In this document: piece after piece, positions 6,997-14,084 of the stretch
Layout: every line of letters begins with the position of its first letter
Position numbering within the stretch: position 1 is the stretch's first letter
Assembly (NCBI GenBank): GCA_022653215.1
Contig: JALCSJ010000032.1
Span: 1-15,843 of the forward strand
Origin: Acidaminococcaceae bacterium
GTDB taxonomy: Bacteria > Bacillota > Negativicutes > Acidaminococcales > Acidaminococcaceae
Direction: 5' to 3'
Length of the DNA: 15,843 nt
Made by a program: the position numbers and the translations under genes
Notes under the pieces: model-generated
The model's database searches: none
The model's input: only the letters and a program-made list of their open reading frames with translations
What the model was told of the DNA's origin: nothing

Positions 6997-7464
6997 ATGA
7001 CGGAAAAACAGAAAAATTTCATATGCTCGATATTATTCTTCCTTTTTGGCCTATTTATGTATATCCAATCTTTGCCCATCACACCAGTGGTGGGCAAAGA
7101 TTTAGGCTCTGGTTTTATGCCGAAACTTATTGCCGTTGCAATTATAATTTTGTCTGTAATAGAATTTGTGCTTACGATGTTAAAAAAGAAAGACAAGAAA
7201 AAAGTATCATCAAATTCAACCGATATGAAGGGCGGAATTTTAACAATAGTTAGTATTGCTTCGTATGCTTTGTTTTATGATTACTTAGGTTTCTTATTGT
7301 CAACAACACTTTACTTGTTTATTCAAATGGTTATTTTAAGCAATGAGGATAATAGAAAAGTTAAAACTTTTGCTATTATTTCAATTGCTTCTTCTGCGGT
7401 AATATATGTTGTTTTCAATAATGTAATTGGCATGCAATTACCGGCAGGAATATTGGAAATTTAA
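6997..7464 (+). CDS. tctB: TctB-type small membrane subunit of tripartite carboxylate transporter
   Basis: A 155-residue membrane protein; the ATG follows GAGGTG at 6984-6989. Hydrophobic segments lie at about residues 8-26, 43-61, 80-114 (two passes separated near Tyr94-Asp95) and 123-143, the four-to-five-helix layout of the TctB/DUF1468 family. The loop between helices 1 and 2 contains the family-typical G-x-x-x-M/F-P-K pattern (GSGFMPKL). A strongly basic stretch KKKDKKK at 64-70 is a cytoplasmic anchor. TctB is the poorly conserved partner of TctA, and its position directly between tctC and tctA makes the call safe despite weak sequence conservation in general. Confidence 0.9.
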   Translation: MTEKQKNFICSILFFLFGLFMYIQSLPITPVVGKDLGSGFMPKLIAVAIIILSVIEFVLTMLKKKDKKKVSSNSTDMKGGILTIVSIASYALFYDYLGFLLSTTLYLFIQMVILSNEDNRKVKTFAIISIASSAVIYVVFNNVIGMQLPAGILEI

Positions 7465-7486
7465 GCAAAGAAAGGGGGAAGAATTT

Positions 7487-8980
7487 ATGCTTCTAGAAGC
7501 GTGTATGCAGGTTTTTACTCCAACTTGTTTGGGCTTGATTGTTTTAGGCGTAGTTGTTGGTATTATCTTTGGCGCAATACCGGGCCTATCTGCGACAATG
7601 GCCGTTGTGTTGTTTTTACCGATGTCCTTTGGTATGTCACCTACAAATGGTTTATCGCTATTGATAGGTTTGTATTTAGGAGGAATTTCAGGAGGATTAA
7701 TATCTGCAATATTGTTAAAAATACCTGGTACACCATCATCTATCGCTACTGTTTTTGATGGGGCACCTATGGCTGAACATGGAGAAGCAGGGAAAGCGTT
7801 AGGGGCAGGAATATTATATTCATTTATAGGTGGTCTTATCAGTATTTTTGCGTTGATTTTCATATCACCGTATCTTGCCGCCGTTACGATTAAATTTACA
7901 CCAGTAGAATATTTTTCTGTGGCATTATTTTCTTTAACTATTATTGCTAGCTTATCGGGCACATCTTTGCTTAAAGGATTATTAGCAGGAGTATTTGGGA
8001 TAGCAATATCTATGGTTGGCATGGCTCCAATTGATTCTGTAGAGAGATTTACCTTTGATAATTTTCAACTAATGTCAGGCTTTGATATTGTTGTGATTTT
8101 GATTGGAGTATTTGCTGTTACAGATATTATAATGTCTGGCTTTGGCAGACAACATTTAGATGACAATTATGAAAAAGCTAAGTATAACCTTAATGGCTAT
8201 GGTATTACAATGAAAGAATTTAAAGAGCAATTTGGCAACATGATTCGCAGCGCTTTAATTGGTGTCGGTATAGGCATATTACCTGGTATTGGCGGCAATG
8301 TAGCAGGTTTATTGTCTTATACTGCCACAAAAAACGCATCTAAGCATCCAGAAAAATTTGGCACAGGAATAGTTGATGGCATTATCGCTTCAGAAACATC
8401 AAATAATGCTGTTATTGGGGGATCACTTATTCCTTTAATAACGATGGGCATTCCTGGAAATACTGTGGCCGCAATTCTTTTGGGTGGACTTACCATTCAT
8501 GGAATCACACCGGGTCCATTAGTTTTTCAAAAAAGCGGTGTTTATGTATATGCTATCTTTTTAGCATTATTAGTAGCTAACGTAGTTATGCTAGTTGTCG
8601 AAAGAGGCGCACTAAAATGGTTTGTTAAACTGTTGGATATACCTAAACATATTTTATTGCCAATTGTAATGGCCTGCTGTGTTGTAGGTGCTTATGCCAG
8701 TAATTCTAGGATGTTTGATGTTTGGTGCGTAGTACTGTTTGGATTATTGGGACTTTTATTTAAAAAGCTCAGCATACCGACTACACCATTAATCATTGGA
8801 TTTATTTTGGGAAAAATGACAGAAGAAAATTTGCGCAGAGCATTACAAGCTAGTAATGGTGATATTTCTGTATTTTTTACAAGACCTATTTCACTAGCTT
8901 TTTTGGTTGTTGCATTTGTGTTTGTAATTTATACACTTAGAAAGAGTGCACAGGCAGCTAAGCTAAAGGAAAGCGAATAA
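7487..8980 (+). CDS. tctA: TctA-type large membrane subunit of tripartite carboxylate transporter
   Basis: The protein is 497 residues, the usual TctA length. The frame is open back to 7427 inside tctB, but the ATG at 7487 follows GGGGG (7474-7478) by 8 nt and gives the standard N-terminus. Two homologous halves each carry the family signature: GAIPGLSATMAVVLFLP (29-45) with KIPGTPSSIATVFDGAP (78-94), and GILPGIGGNVAG (263-274) with MGIPGNTVAA (320-329). The paired PG loops are thought to form the substrate site, giving an inverted-repeat architecture. About twelve hydrophobic segments are visible. It uses a cation gradient to move the carboxylate delivered by TctC. The gene starts 22 bp after tctB and is followed 38 bp later by a 2-hydroxyacid dehydrogenase. 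Confidence 0.95.
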   Translation: MLLEACMQVFTPTCLGLIVLGVVVGIIFGAIPGLSATMAVVLFLPMSFGMSPTNGLSLLIGLYLGGISGGLISAILLKIPGTPSSIATVFDGAPMAEHGEAGKALGAGILYSFIGGLISIFALIFISPYLAAVTIKFTPVEYFSVALFSLTIIASLSGTSLLKGLLAGVFGIAISMVGMAPIDSVERFTFDNFQLMSGFDIVVILIGVFAVTDIIMSGFGRQHLDDNYEKAKYNLNGYGITMKEFKEQFGNMIRSALIGVGIGILPGIGGNVAGLLSYTATKNASKHPEKFGTGIVDGIIASETSNNAVIGGSLIPLITMGIPGNTVAAILLGGLTIHGITPGPLVFQKSGVYVYAIFLALLVANVVMLVVERGALKWFVKLLDIPKHILLPIVMACCVVGAYASNSRMFDVWCVVLFGLLGLLFKKLSIPTTPLIIGFILGKMTEENLRRALQASNGDISVFFTRPISLAFLVVAFVFVIYTLRKSAQAAKLKESE

Positions 8981-9018
8981 GTTTTACATAAAATTTGTTA
9001 AAAGGGGATATAATACGT

Positions 9019-10035
9019 ATGAAAGCTATTGTTGTGGACAAAGATTATGGTAGTGTTAAACAGGACGAATTAGATATTGTATGTAAAGCATATGCAGAAG
9101 CTGGCATAGAAATGGAAGCATGTCATTTTACTACAGAAAATGAAATTATTGAAAACTGTCAAAGTGCTGATATTATTCTCGCTACAGGTAATCCGCCGAT
9201 GACAGAAAATGTTATGAGTAAACTTCCAAAATTGAAATATATTCAAAGATTTGGCGCAGGCGTAAATTCCATTGATTTAAAATCGGCGGCAAAACTGGGA
9301 AAAATAGTTTTAAATCTTCCAGGTTTTTGTGCAAAAGAACTTTCCGATGTTGCTACAGCGATGATTATGGGGCTAATTCGCAACACGGCTTATTATGACC
9401 GTGAAATTCGAAAAGGTAATTGGCCAAAATGTCAATACTTAATGCCTGGTGATGTACGAGAAATGACATTGGGATTTTTTGGCTTTGGATTAGCGGCAAG
9501 ACATTTACACGACATTTTCCATGGAGGATTTGGAACAAAAACAATTGCTTGCGATCCATATGTTTCCGAAAGTATTAAGCAAGATTATCCAGATGTGACA
9601 TTTGTTTCTTTTGATGAATTGTTGCAAAATAGTGATATTATATCAATTCATGTTATTCTTACGCCGGAAACGACTCATGTTTTTAATAAAGAAGCTTTTC
9701 GCAAAATGAAAAATACAGCTATGATTATAAACACATCCCGTGGACCGGTTATTGATCAAAAGGATTTAGCATGGGCATTGGAAAATGATGAAATTAGATA
9801 TGCAGGGTTAGATACAGTGGAAGTTGAACCAATTGAAAAAGATGATCCATTGCTTAAGATGGACAATGTTATTATCAATCCTCACAGTGGTTCATATGGT
9901 GCTGGTTCTAAAAAGACACAAATAAAAATGGTGTGTAATCTCATTCCTACTGCTATAGTGAGAAAAGAACTGCCAAAACGAAATGTTGCAGATAAAGATG
10001 TGATTGAGAAAATTGTTGATTTAAAATTTGTTTAA
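9019..10035 (+). CDS. D-2-hydroxyacid dehydrogenase, cassette copy 1
   Basis: The protein is 338 residues from the ATG at 9019 (AAAGGGG at 9001-9007). A TTG at 8995 in the same frame would absorb the ribosome site and is rejected. The catalytic trio of the NAD(P)-dependent D-2-hydroxyacid dehydrogenases is complete: Arg241 in NTSRGP, Glu270 in VEVEPI, His289 in INPHSGSY. The nucleotide loop is GFFGFGLAARHL (152-163), where the last Gly of GxGxxG is Ala. It interconverts a 2-oxo acid and a D-2-hydroxy acid in the cytoplasm. It shares the AT-rich composition of the tct genes and is only 38 bp from tctA, so it belongs to this operon. It may oxidise the imported hydroxy acid to the aldolase substrate, or reduce an aldolase product such as glyoxylate or pyruvate. 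The sequence does not decide between these. Confidence 0.92.
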   Translation: MKAIVVDKDYGSVKQDELDIVCKAYAEAGIEMEACHFTTENEIIENCQSADIILATGNPPMTENVMSKLPKLKYIQRFGAGVNSIDLKSAAKLGKIVLNLPGFCAKELSDVATAMIMGLIRNTAYYDREIRKGNWPKCQYLMPGDVREMTLGFFGFGLAARHLHDIFHGGFGTKTIACDPYVSESIKQDYPDVTFVSFDELLQNSDIISIHVILTPETTHVFNKEAFRKMKNTAMIINTSRGPVIDQKDLAWALENDEIRYAGLDTVEVEPIEKDDPLLKMDNVIINPHSGSYGAGSKKTQIKMVCNLIPTAIVRKELPKRNVADKDVIEKIVDLKFV

Positions 10036-10111
10036 TACAGGCTTTAATGGAGACATACAAAAGGTCTTTGTTTTAAACTAAAATGCAGTAAAATTTTGGA
10101 GATGATAAAAA

Positions 10112-11077
10112 ATGAAAATCGTTATTTTGGATGGTTATACTGAAAACCCGGGAGATTTAAGCTGGGGTGAATTAGAAAAACTTGGAGATGTTAAGATTTA
10201 CGACCGTACTTCTCTTACTGATGAAAAGGAAATTATTTCTCGTATCGGTGATGCAGAAATGGTTTATACCAATAAGACACCTATTTCCAAAAGAGTTATT
10301 GATGCCTGCCCCAAGATGAAATTTATCAGTATGCTGGCTACCGGTTACAATGTAGTTGATGTTAAATATGCTAAAGAAAAAGGGATTCCCGTTACAAATG
10401 TTCCCACCTACGGAACAGCCAGTGTTAGCCAATATTCCATAGCGTTGCTTTTGGAAATCTGTCACCATATCGGTCATCACAGCGAAACAGTTCATGCCGG
10501 CAAATGGGCTGACTGCATTGACTGGTGTTACTGGGATTATCCTCTGATTGAACTGGACGGCAAAACCATTGGTATTATTGGTTTCGGCCGCATCGGCCAA
10601 TCTGAAGGAAGAATCGCCAAAGCATTGGGGATGAAAGTTTTGGCCTATGATTTATATCCTAATGATCACGGCAAAGAAATTGCCGAATATGTGGACGAAG
10701 ATACTTTGCTGGCAAAATCAGATGTTATTACTCTGCACTGCAACCTGACAGCTGAGAACACTGGTTTCATTAACAAGGCAGCCATTGCCAAGATGAAAGA
10801 CGGGGTTATTTTGATTAATAATGCCCGTGGACAACTGATTAACGAGCAAGATGTGGCTGATGCTTTAAACAGCGGCAAAATCGGTGCGGCAGGCTTAGAT
10901 GTTGTTTACACAGAACCTATCAGGAAGGACAATCCTTTGCTGAAAGCCAAGAACTGCATTATTACTCCTCATATTTCCTGGGCTCCCAAAGAAAGCCGTC
11001 AACGTATTATGGACTGTGCAGTAGCCAATGCTAAGGCCTATATCGAGGGAAAGCCAATTAATGTAGTAAATAAATAG
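10112..11077 (+). CDS. D-2-hydroxyacid dehydrogenase, glycerate dehydrogenase-like, copy 2
   Basis: A 321-residue protein; the ATG is 10 nt after GGAG (10098-10101). The nucleotide motif is canonical (GIIGFGRIGQ, 154-163) followed by an Asp acceptor (LAYDLYPND), which favours NAD over NADP. Catalytic residues are Arg239 in NNARGQ, Glu268 in YTEPI and His287 in ITPHISWAP. The H-I-S-W-A sequence after the catalytic His is the pattern seen in glycerate dehydrogenase/hydroxypyruvate or glyoxylate reductases. Composition is clearly richer in GC (45-48% in sampled 60-bp lines) than the preceding gene (35-38%), so the two dehydrogenases are not a recent tandem duplication. Seventy-six bp separate them and no convincing terminator lies between, so read-through is possible. 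The gene is followed by a structured region and a terminator. Confidence 0.93.
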   Translation: MKIVILDGYTENPGDLSWGELEKLGDVKIYDRTSLTDEKEIISRIGDAEMVYTNKTPISKRVIDACPKMKFISMLATGYNVVDVKYAKEKGIPVTNVPTYGTASVSQYSIALLLEICHHIGHHSETVHAGKWADCIDWCYWDYPLIELDGKTIGIIGFGRIGQSEGRIAKALGMKVLAYDLYPNDHGKEIAEYVDEDTLLAKSDVITLHCNLTAENTGFINKAAIAKMKDGVILINNARGQLINEQDVADALNSGKIGAAGLDVVYTEPIRKDNPLLKAKNCIITPHISWAPKESRQRIMDCAVANAKAYIEGKPINVVNK

Positions 11078-11094
11078 AAAATCTACAACAACAT

Positions 11095-11214
11095 GAATCG
11101 CTGCAATCGCACTAAAGAGGTTGGTCATTCTCCCTACGGCTTGTGAGCGAATCGGCAATCTGCTTTTGGTCGAGTATGACCAACCGGTTTTAGTGCTTCC
11201 CTGCTATAAAGGGA
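11095..11214 (+). other. Unassigned structured region with alternative hairpins (candidate RNA or 3' UTR element)
   Basis: In the 299-bp gap after the second dehydrogenase, GCACTAAA (11109-11116) and GGTTGGTCAT (11119-11128) pair with ATGACCAACC (11176-11185) and TTTAGTGC (11189-11196). This is an 18-bp stem with one small internal loop and a 47-nt apical region. TTGGTC occurs again at 11166-11171, where it can form a competing 6-bp local hairpin with GACCAA (11178-11183). GAATCG and GCAATC are also duplicated (11095/11149 and 11103/11155). A short hairpin, TCCCT and AGGGA (11198-11214), follows. I see no open reading frame worth calling and recognise no riboswitch, tRNA, SRP, tmRNA or 6S consensus. 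It may be a small RNA, an attenuator, or a remnant of a small repeat element. Confidence 0.5.
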
Positions 11215-11224
11215 TATGTATATA

Positions 11225-11254
11225 AAGCTTCGGATTAAGTTCCGGAGCTTTTTT
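11225..11254 (+). terminator. Intrinsic terminator after the dehydrogenase/structured region
   Basis: AAGCTTCGGA (11225-11234) pairs with TCCGGAGCTT (11241-11250) through ten pairs including one G-U, with a 6-nt loop, followed by a T-run at 11249-11254. It ends transcription coming from the dehydrogenase operon or from the structured element, well before the LysR start at 11377. Confidence 0.85.
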
Positions 11255-11292
11255 GTGTGCAAAACTTTCGAGCCAGGATTAGCAAAATATAG

Positions 11293-11298
11293 TATAAT
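11293..11298 (+). promoter_or_regulatory. Candidate promoter -10 for the LysR-pxp operon
   Basis: A perfect TATAAT stands 79 nt before the LysR start codon and just after the terminator, so it is the natural place for this operon's promoter. No good -35 is present at 16-18 nt upstream, which suggests help from an activator. A GTGCAAA heptamer occurs at 11257-11263 and 11358-11364, one copy on each side of the start point; its meaning is unclear. Confidence 0.4.
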
Positions 11299-11376
11299 GA
11301 ATACATATGTGTAACGGATTATGGCATTTAGTTAGAAAGTGGCACATCAGAACTTTGTGCAAAGGAGCAGAGAGTC

Positions 11377-12285
11377 ATGGAAATACGGCAGTTGCGGACG
11401 TTTATGAGTATTGTGACTTTAGGTAGCTTTTCGGAAGCTTCCAAACAGTTAGGCTACACTCAATCCAGTGTGACCTCTCATATTCAGCTTTTGGAAAAAG
11501 AGCTGGGTGTTGCACTTTTCGAAAGAATGGGTCATTCTCTTATGCTTACGGCGGAAGGTGAGAAGCTTTATTCTTACGCAGAACGCATAACCAGGTTAGA
11601 TGACGAAGTCCATGCTAACATTGGTCAACAGGAAGAACCTTCCGGGGTTTTGTCTCTGGGGATGGCTGAAACTATTGCCAGCTATCATTTAAGAAGAATT
11701 TTGGAAGAATATGCTCTTTTATATCCTAAAGTAAAGCTGCGGGTCCGTTTGGGAACCGGCATTTACTTTAGGCAATTGCTGCGGGAAAATGTTTTGGATT
11801 TAGCTTTTTTCTTTGAAGAGAAAATACAGGAAAAAGAGTTTAAAGTTTATGACTTAGGTCATGAAGATATAGTGCTGGCAGCATCTCCTACTCATGAATT
11901 GGTGTCTAAAGCTACGATATCCGAAAAGGATTTAAGCAGACAAAGTGTCATTGTTACGGAATTGAATAATTGTTATTCGGAAGTTTTAGAGACCTCTTTG
12001 GAAGAAGCAGGGGTGGAACCTTTGCGCATTATGGAAATTGGCCAGATGCAGTCTGCCATTGAGTTCGCCTGCCGGGGTCTGGGTGTTGCTCTGCTGCCGG
12101 CTGTTGCCGTAGAAGATGCGGTTAAAACAGGAAAATTAAAAGTCCTTCATTGGAGCGGACGTCCCTGGAATATGCATGCTTACATGGTTCATCATAAAGA
12201 TAAATGGTTAAATGTTCCTATTAAGCTTTTCATTAAACTCTTATGTGAACGTATGCCATCTTTCGGAGGTAAACATGTACTCTGA
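11377..12285 (+). CDS. LysR-family regulator, first gene of the 5-oxoprolinase operon
   Basis: A 302-residue protein; the ATG is 9 nt after AAGGAG (11362-11367). The N-terminal helix-turn-helix reads MEIRQLRTFMSIVTLGSFSE, then ASKQLGYTQSSVTSHIQLLE and ALFERMGHSLMLTAEG, a full LysR signature in the CysL/CitR-like style. The effector domain begins near residue 88 (GVLSLGMAETIASY) and ends with GLGVALLPAVAVED. The stop at 12283-12285 lies 11 bp inside pxpB, and pxpB's ribosome site GGAGGT is inside this coding region, so regulator and enzyme subunit are translationally coupled. Co-transcription with pxpB makes autoregulated control of 5-oxoproline breakdown the likely role. It is not closely similar to the regulator at 3986-4933 beyond the family features. 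Confidence 0.93.
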   Translation: MEIRQLRTFMSIVTLGSFSEASKQLGYTQSSVTSHIQLLEKELGVALFERMGHSLMLTAEGEKLYSYAERITRLDDEVHANIGQQEEPSGVLSLGMAETIASYHLRRILEEYALLYPKVKLRVRLGTGIYFRQLLRENVLDLAFFFEEKIQEKEFKVYDLGHEDIVLAASPTHELVSKATISEKDLSRQSVIVTELNNCYSEVLETSLEEAGVEPLRIMEIGQMQSAIEFACRGLGVALLPAVAVEDAVKTGKLKVLHWSGRPWNMHAYMVHHKDKWLNVPIKLFIKLLCERMPSFGGKHVL

Positions 12286-13009
12286 ATTTCCTAGCGTGAA
12301 ATTAAAAAACGCCGGTGAGGGCGGGCTTTTAGTGGTTTTTGACAATAAAATAACACCGCGGCTTTATGCTCAGGTGCGAAGCTTTGTCAACGCTTTGGCG
12401 AAAAAGAAGCTGGTGGGCATTCGTGAAATAGTGCCATCTTATTGTTCAGTTATGGTTTATTTTGATGTCTTGGCTGTTACTATGCCCGAAATGAAAACAT
12501 TGGCTAAAGAAGCTTTAGCAGAAATGGAACCGGAAGATACTCAGGCTTACCGTATTTTACATGTACCTGTCTGCTACGAGGGTGTTTTGGCTCCTGATAT
12601 GGAAAAAGTTTTGCGGATAACAGGTCTGACTAAAAATGAGCTTTTAAGGATTCACACGGAAAAGCCTTTTCTCGTGTACACCATGGGCTTTTCTCCGGGT
12701 TTTCCCTATATGGGGGATTTACCTTTTAGCGTACCCCGTTTGTCTAGTCCCAGACCGGTTATTCCACCGGGGTCAGTAGGATTGGGCGGCAGTCAGACAG
12801 GTATTTATACAGTTAAGGCCCGAGGGGAATGGCAGATTATTGGCAGAACTCCTCTTAAAATTTTTGACCATAATCGTAGTCAGACGTTTCTTTTGATGCC
12901 GGGGGATTATGTAAAATTTGAGAAAATTTCTTTGGCAGCATATTTTGAACTTCGGGATCAAGTGGCTCAGGATGATTATATACCTCATCTGGAGGTGATC
13001 GAGCTATGA
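12275..13009 (+). CDS. pxpB: 5-oxoprolinase subunit B (KipI-like)
   Basis: The protein is 244 residues from the ATG at 12275, with GGAGGT at 12265-12270. The frame extends to 12212 inside the LysR gene, but that start lacks a ribosome site and the family begins near here. The C-terminal half carries the cyclophilin-like allophanate hydrolase subunit 1 fold with GFSPGFPYMG (138-147) and the RPVIPPGSVGLGG and SQTGIY segments (160-178). PxpB was historically called KipI, the inhibitor of the KinA sporulation kinase in Bacillus. It is now understood to form, with PxpA and PxpC, the ATP-dependent enzyme that opens 5-oxoproline to glutamate. Presence of all three genes here supports the enzymatic role. 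It overlaps the LysR gene by 11 bp and pxpC by 4 bp. Confidence 0.95.
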   Translation: MYSEFPSVKLKNAGEGGLLVVFDNKITPRLYAQVRSFVNALAKKKLVGIREIVPSYCSVMVYFDVLAVTMPEMKTLAKEALAEMEPEDTQAYRILHVPVCYEGVLAPDMEKVLRITGLTKNELLRIHTEKPFLVYTMGFSPGFPYMGDLPFSVPRLSSPRPVIPPGSVGLGGSQTGIYTVKARGEWQIIGRTPLKIFDHNRSQTFLLMPGDYVKFEKISLAAYFELRDQVAQDDYIPHLEVIEL

Positions 13010-13944
13010 TCACAGTAATTAGGCCGGGTCGTTTTACTACCATTCAGGATGCCGGAAGATGGGGATACCAAACATGGGGACTTCCCATTTCCGGGGCTTT
13101 GGATCCCTATGCTTATCAAATTGCCAATATTTTGGCAGGCAATGCTCCCGGGGCAGCTGTTTTAGAGATGACCGATGAAGGCGGTGTATACCACTTTGAT
13201 AATGAAACAATGGGGGCTGTAGCCGGTGCTGACATGAGCCTGACCATTAACGGTGAGCCTGTGGAGAACTGGAGCACCTTTAGTATTCCGGCTGGGGCCA
13301 ATCTTGTCTTCGGCAAAGCCAAGCTAGGACGCCGTACTTATTTTGCTGTCTGCGGTGGCATAATAGTTCAGCCGATTCTGGACAGTTGCTCTACATGTGT
13401 TACAGCAGGCATCGGAGGAATAGAAGGACGTCGGTTATATGTTGGGGATATGCTGGAAATCGGTATATGCAGAAATCCTAACCAAAAAAGATATGTATTG
13501 CCGCCCAAATGGCGGACTGTTTATGGGCATGAATGGCAGCTGGCAGTAACACCGGGACCTCAGGCTAATTGGTTCAGCTTTTCTGCCAGAAAAGATTTTT
13601 TGTCGGAGCAGTTTATAATTTCTTCCCATGCTGATAGGTCGGTTTGCGAAATTGCAAGTCCCTTGCTGGATGTTCCTAAAGGCGAGCTGGTTTCTGATGC
13701 TACAGGGTGGGGCGCCATTGAGGTGCCTGCCGGCGGACAGTTACTCCTCGTACTGCCTGACCATGGAACAACCAGAGGTTTCATGAAAATAGCCTATGTA
13801 ATTCAGGCAGACTATACGAAGCTGGCCCAGTTAGCGGCCGGTGATAAGGTGAAATTTCACGCTGTCACATGGCATAGTGCAGTGGATGCTTATAAACAAC
13901 AGCAAAAAACTATTTTAGCATTACAAAAGTTACTAAAAAACTAA
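13006..13944 (+). CDS. pxpC: 5-oxoprolinase subunit C (KipA-like, biotin-dependent carboxyltransferase fold)
   Basis: The protein is 312 residues. The start is the ATG of an ATGA overlap with the pxpB stop, with GGAGGTG at 12991-12997. The N-terminus has the family signature ITVIRPGRFTTIQDAGRWGY (2-21), then LPISGALDPYAYQIAN (26-41) and LEMT (53-56). The later TGWGAIEVPAGGQLLLV and LPDHGTTRGF segments are the second half of the allophanate hydrolase subunit 2 fold. It is equivalent to YbgK/KipA. It forms the PxpBC complex that works with PxpA to hydrolyse 5-oxoproline at the cost of ATP. The 4-bp overlap gives coupled translation and equal subunit supply. The C-terminal tail (LALQKLLKN) is slightly extended and basic. 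The gene is followed after 24 bp by a hairpin. Confidence 0.95.
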   Translation: MITVIRPGRFTTIQDAGRWGYQTWGLPISGALDPYAYQIANILAGNAPGAAVLEMTDEGGVYHFDNETMGAVAGADMSLTINGEPVENWSTFSIPAGANLVFGKAKLGRRTYFAVCGGIIVQPILDSCSTCVTAGIGGIEGRRLYVGDMLEIGICRNPNQKRYVLPPKWRTVYGHEWQLAVTPGPQANWFSFSARKDFLSEQFIISSHADRSVCEIASPLLDVPKGELVSDATGWGAIEVPAGGQLLLVLPDHGTTRGFMKIAYVIQADYTKLAQLAAGDKVKFHAVTWHSAVDAYKQQQKTILALQKLLKN

Positions 13945-13968
13945 ACAAACTAGAGTAGAACTCATTGT

Positions 13969-14001
13969 ATACCGATGTTCAAAAAAATTGAACATCGGTA
14001 T
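13969..14001 (+). terminator. Perfect hairpin between pxpC and pxpA, probable (partial) terminator
   Basis: ATACCGATGTTCAA (13969-13982) pairs perfectly with TTGAACATCGGTAT (13988-14001), 14 bp around an AAAAA loop. The following bases, TTATTTTCTTTGTTTTAC, are U-rich but interrupted, so termination may be incomplete. It could set the ratio of PxpBC to PxpA or protect transcript ends. No strong promoter was found between it and pxpA. Confidence 0.65.
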
Positions 14002-14084
14002 TTATTTTCTTTGTTTTACTTTTCTGAAAATTATTCATAGAATTGAAAAAGATGGAAATATAAAAATACAAGGAGGAAATGAAC

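Noticed and set aside
7501..7758. 85-residue + strand frame inside tctA
   Set aside because: It is an out-of-frame reading of the conserved TctA N-terminal half with no own ribosome site.
7438..8022. 194-residue open frame on the - strand opposite tctA
   Set aside because: It is a shadow of a strongly conserved membrane protein gene, has no ribosome site at its start, and shows no recognisable domain.
10036..10111. Possible terminator (AGAC...GTCT followed by TTTGTTTT) between the two dehydrogenases
   Set aside because: The stem is only 4 bp with a long loop, too weak to call.
10172..10600. 142-residue open frame on the - strand opposite the second dehydrogenase
   Set aside because: It lacks a ribosome site and motif and is fully contained in a convincing gene.
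10895..11158. 87-residue - strand frame running from the structured region into the dehydrogenase gene
   Set aside because: It overlaps the catalytic end of the dehydrogenase, has no start signal, and shows no domain.
11119..11185. tRNA-like cloverleaf suggested by GGTTGGTC...GACCAACC
   Set aside because: No T-loop GTTCGAATC consensus, no plausible D-arm or anticodon arm of correct size, and no CCA position.
14002..14070. Possible promoter for pxpA (TTGTTT with TATTCA or TTCATA)
   Set aside because: Spacing or -10 match is poor for every pairing; the region is simply AT-rich.
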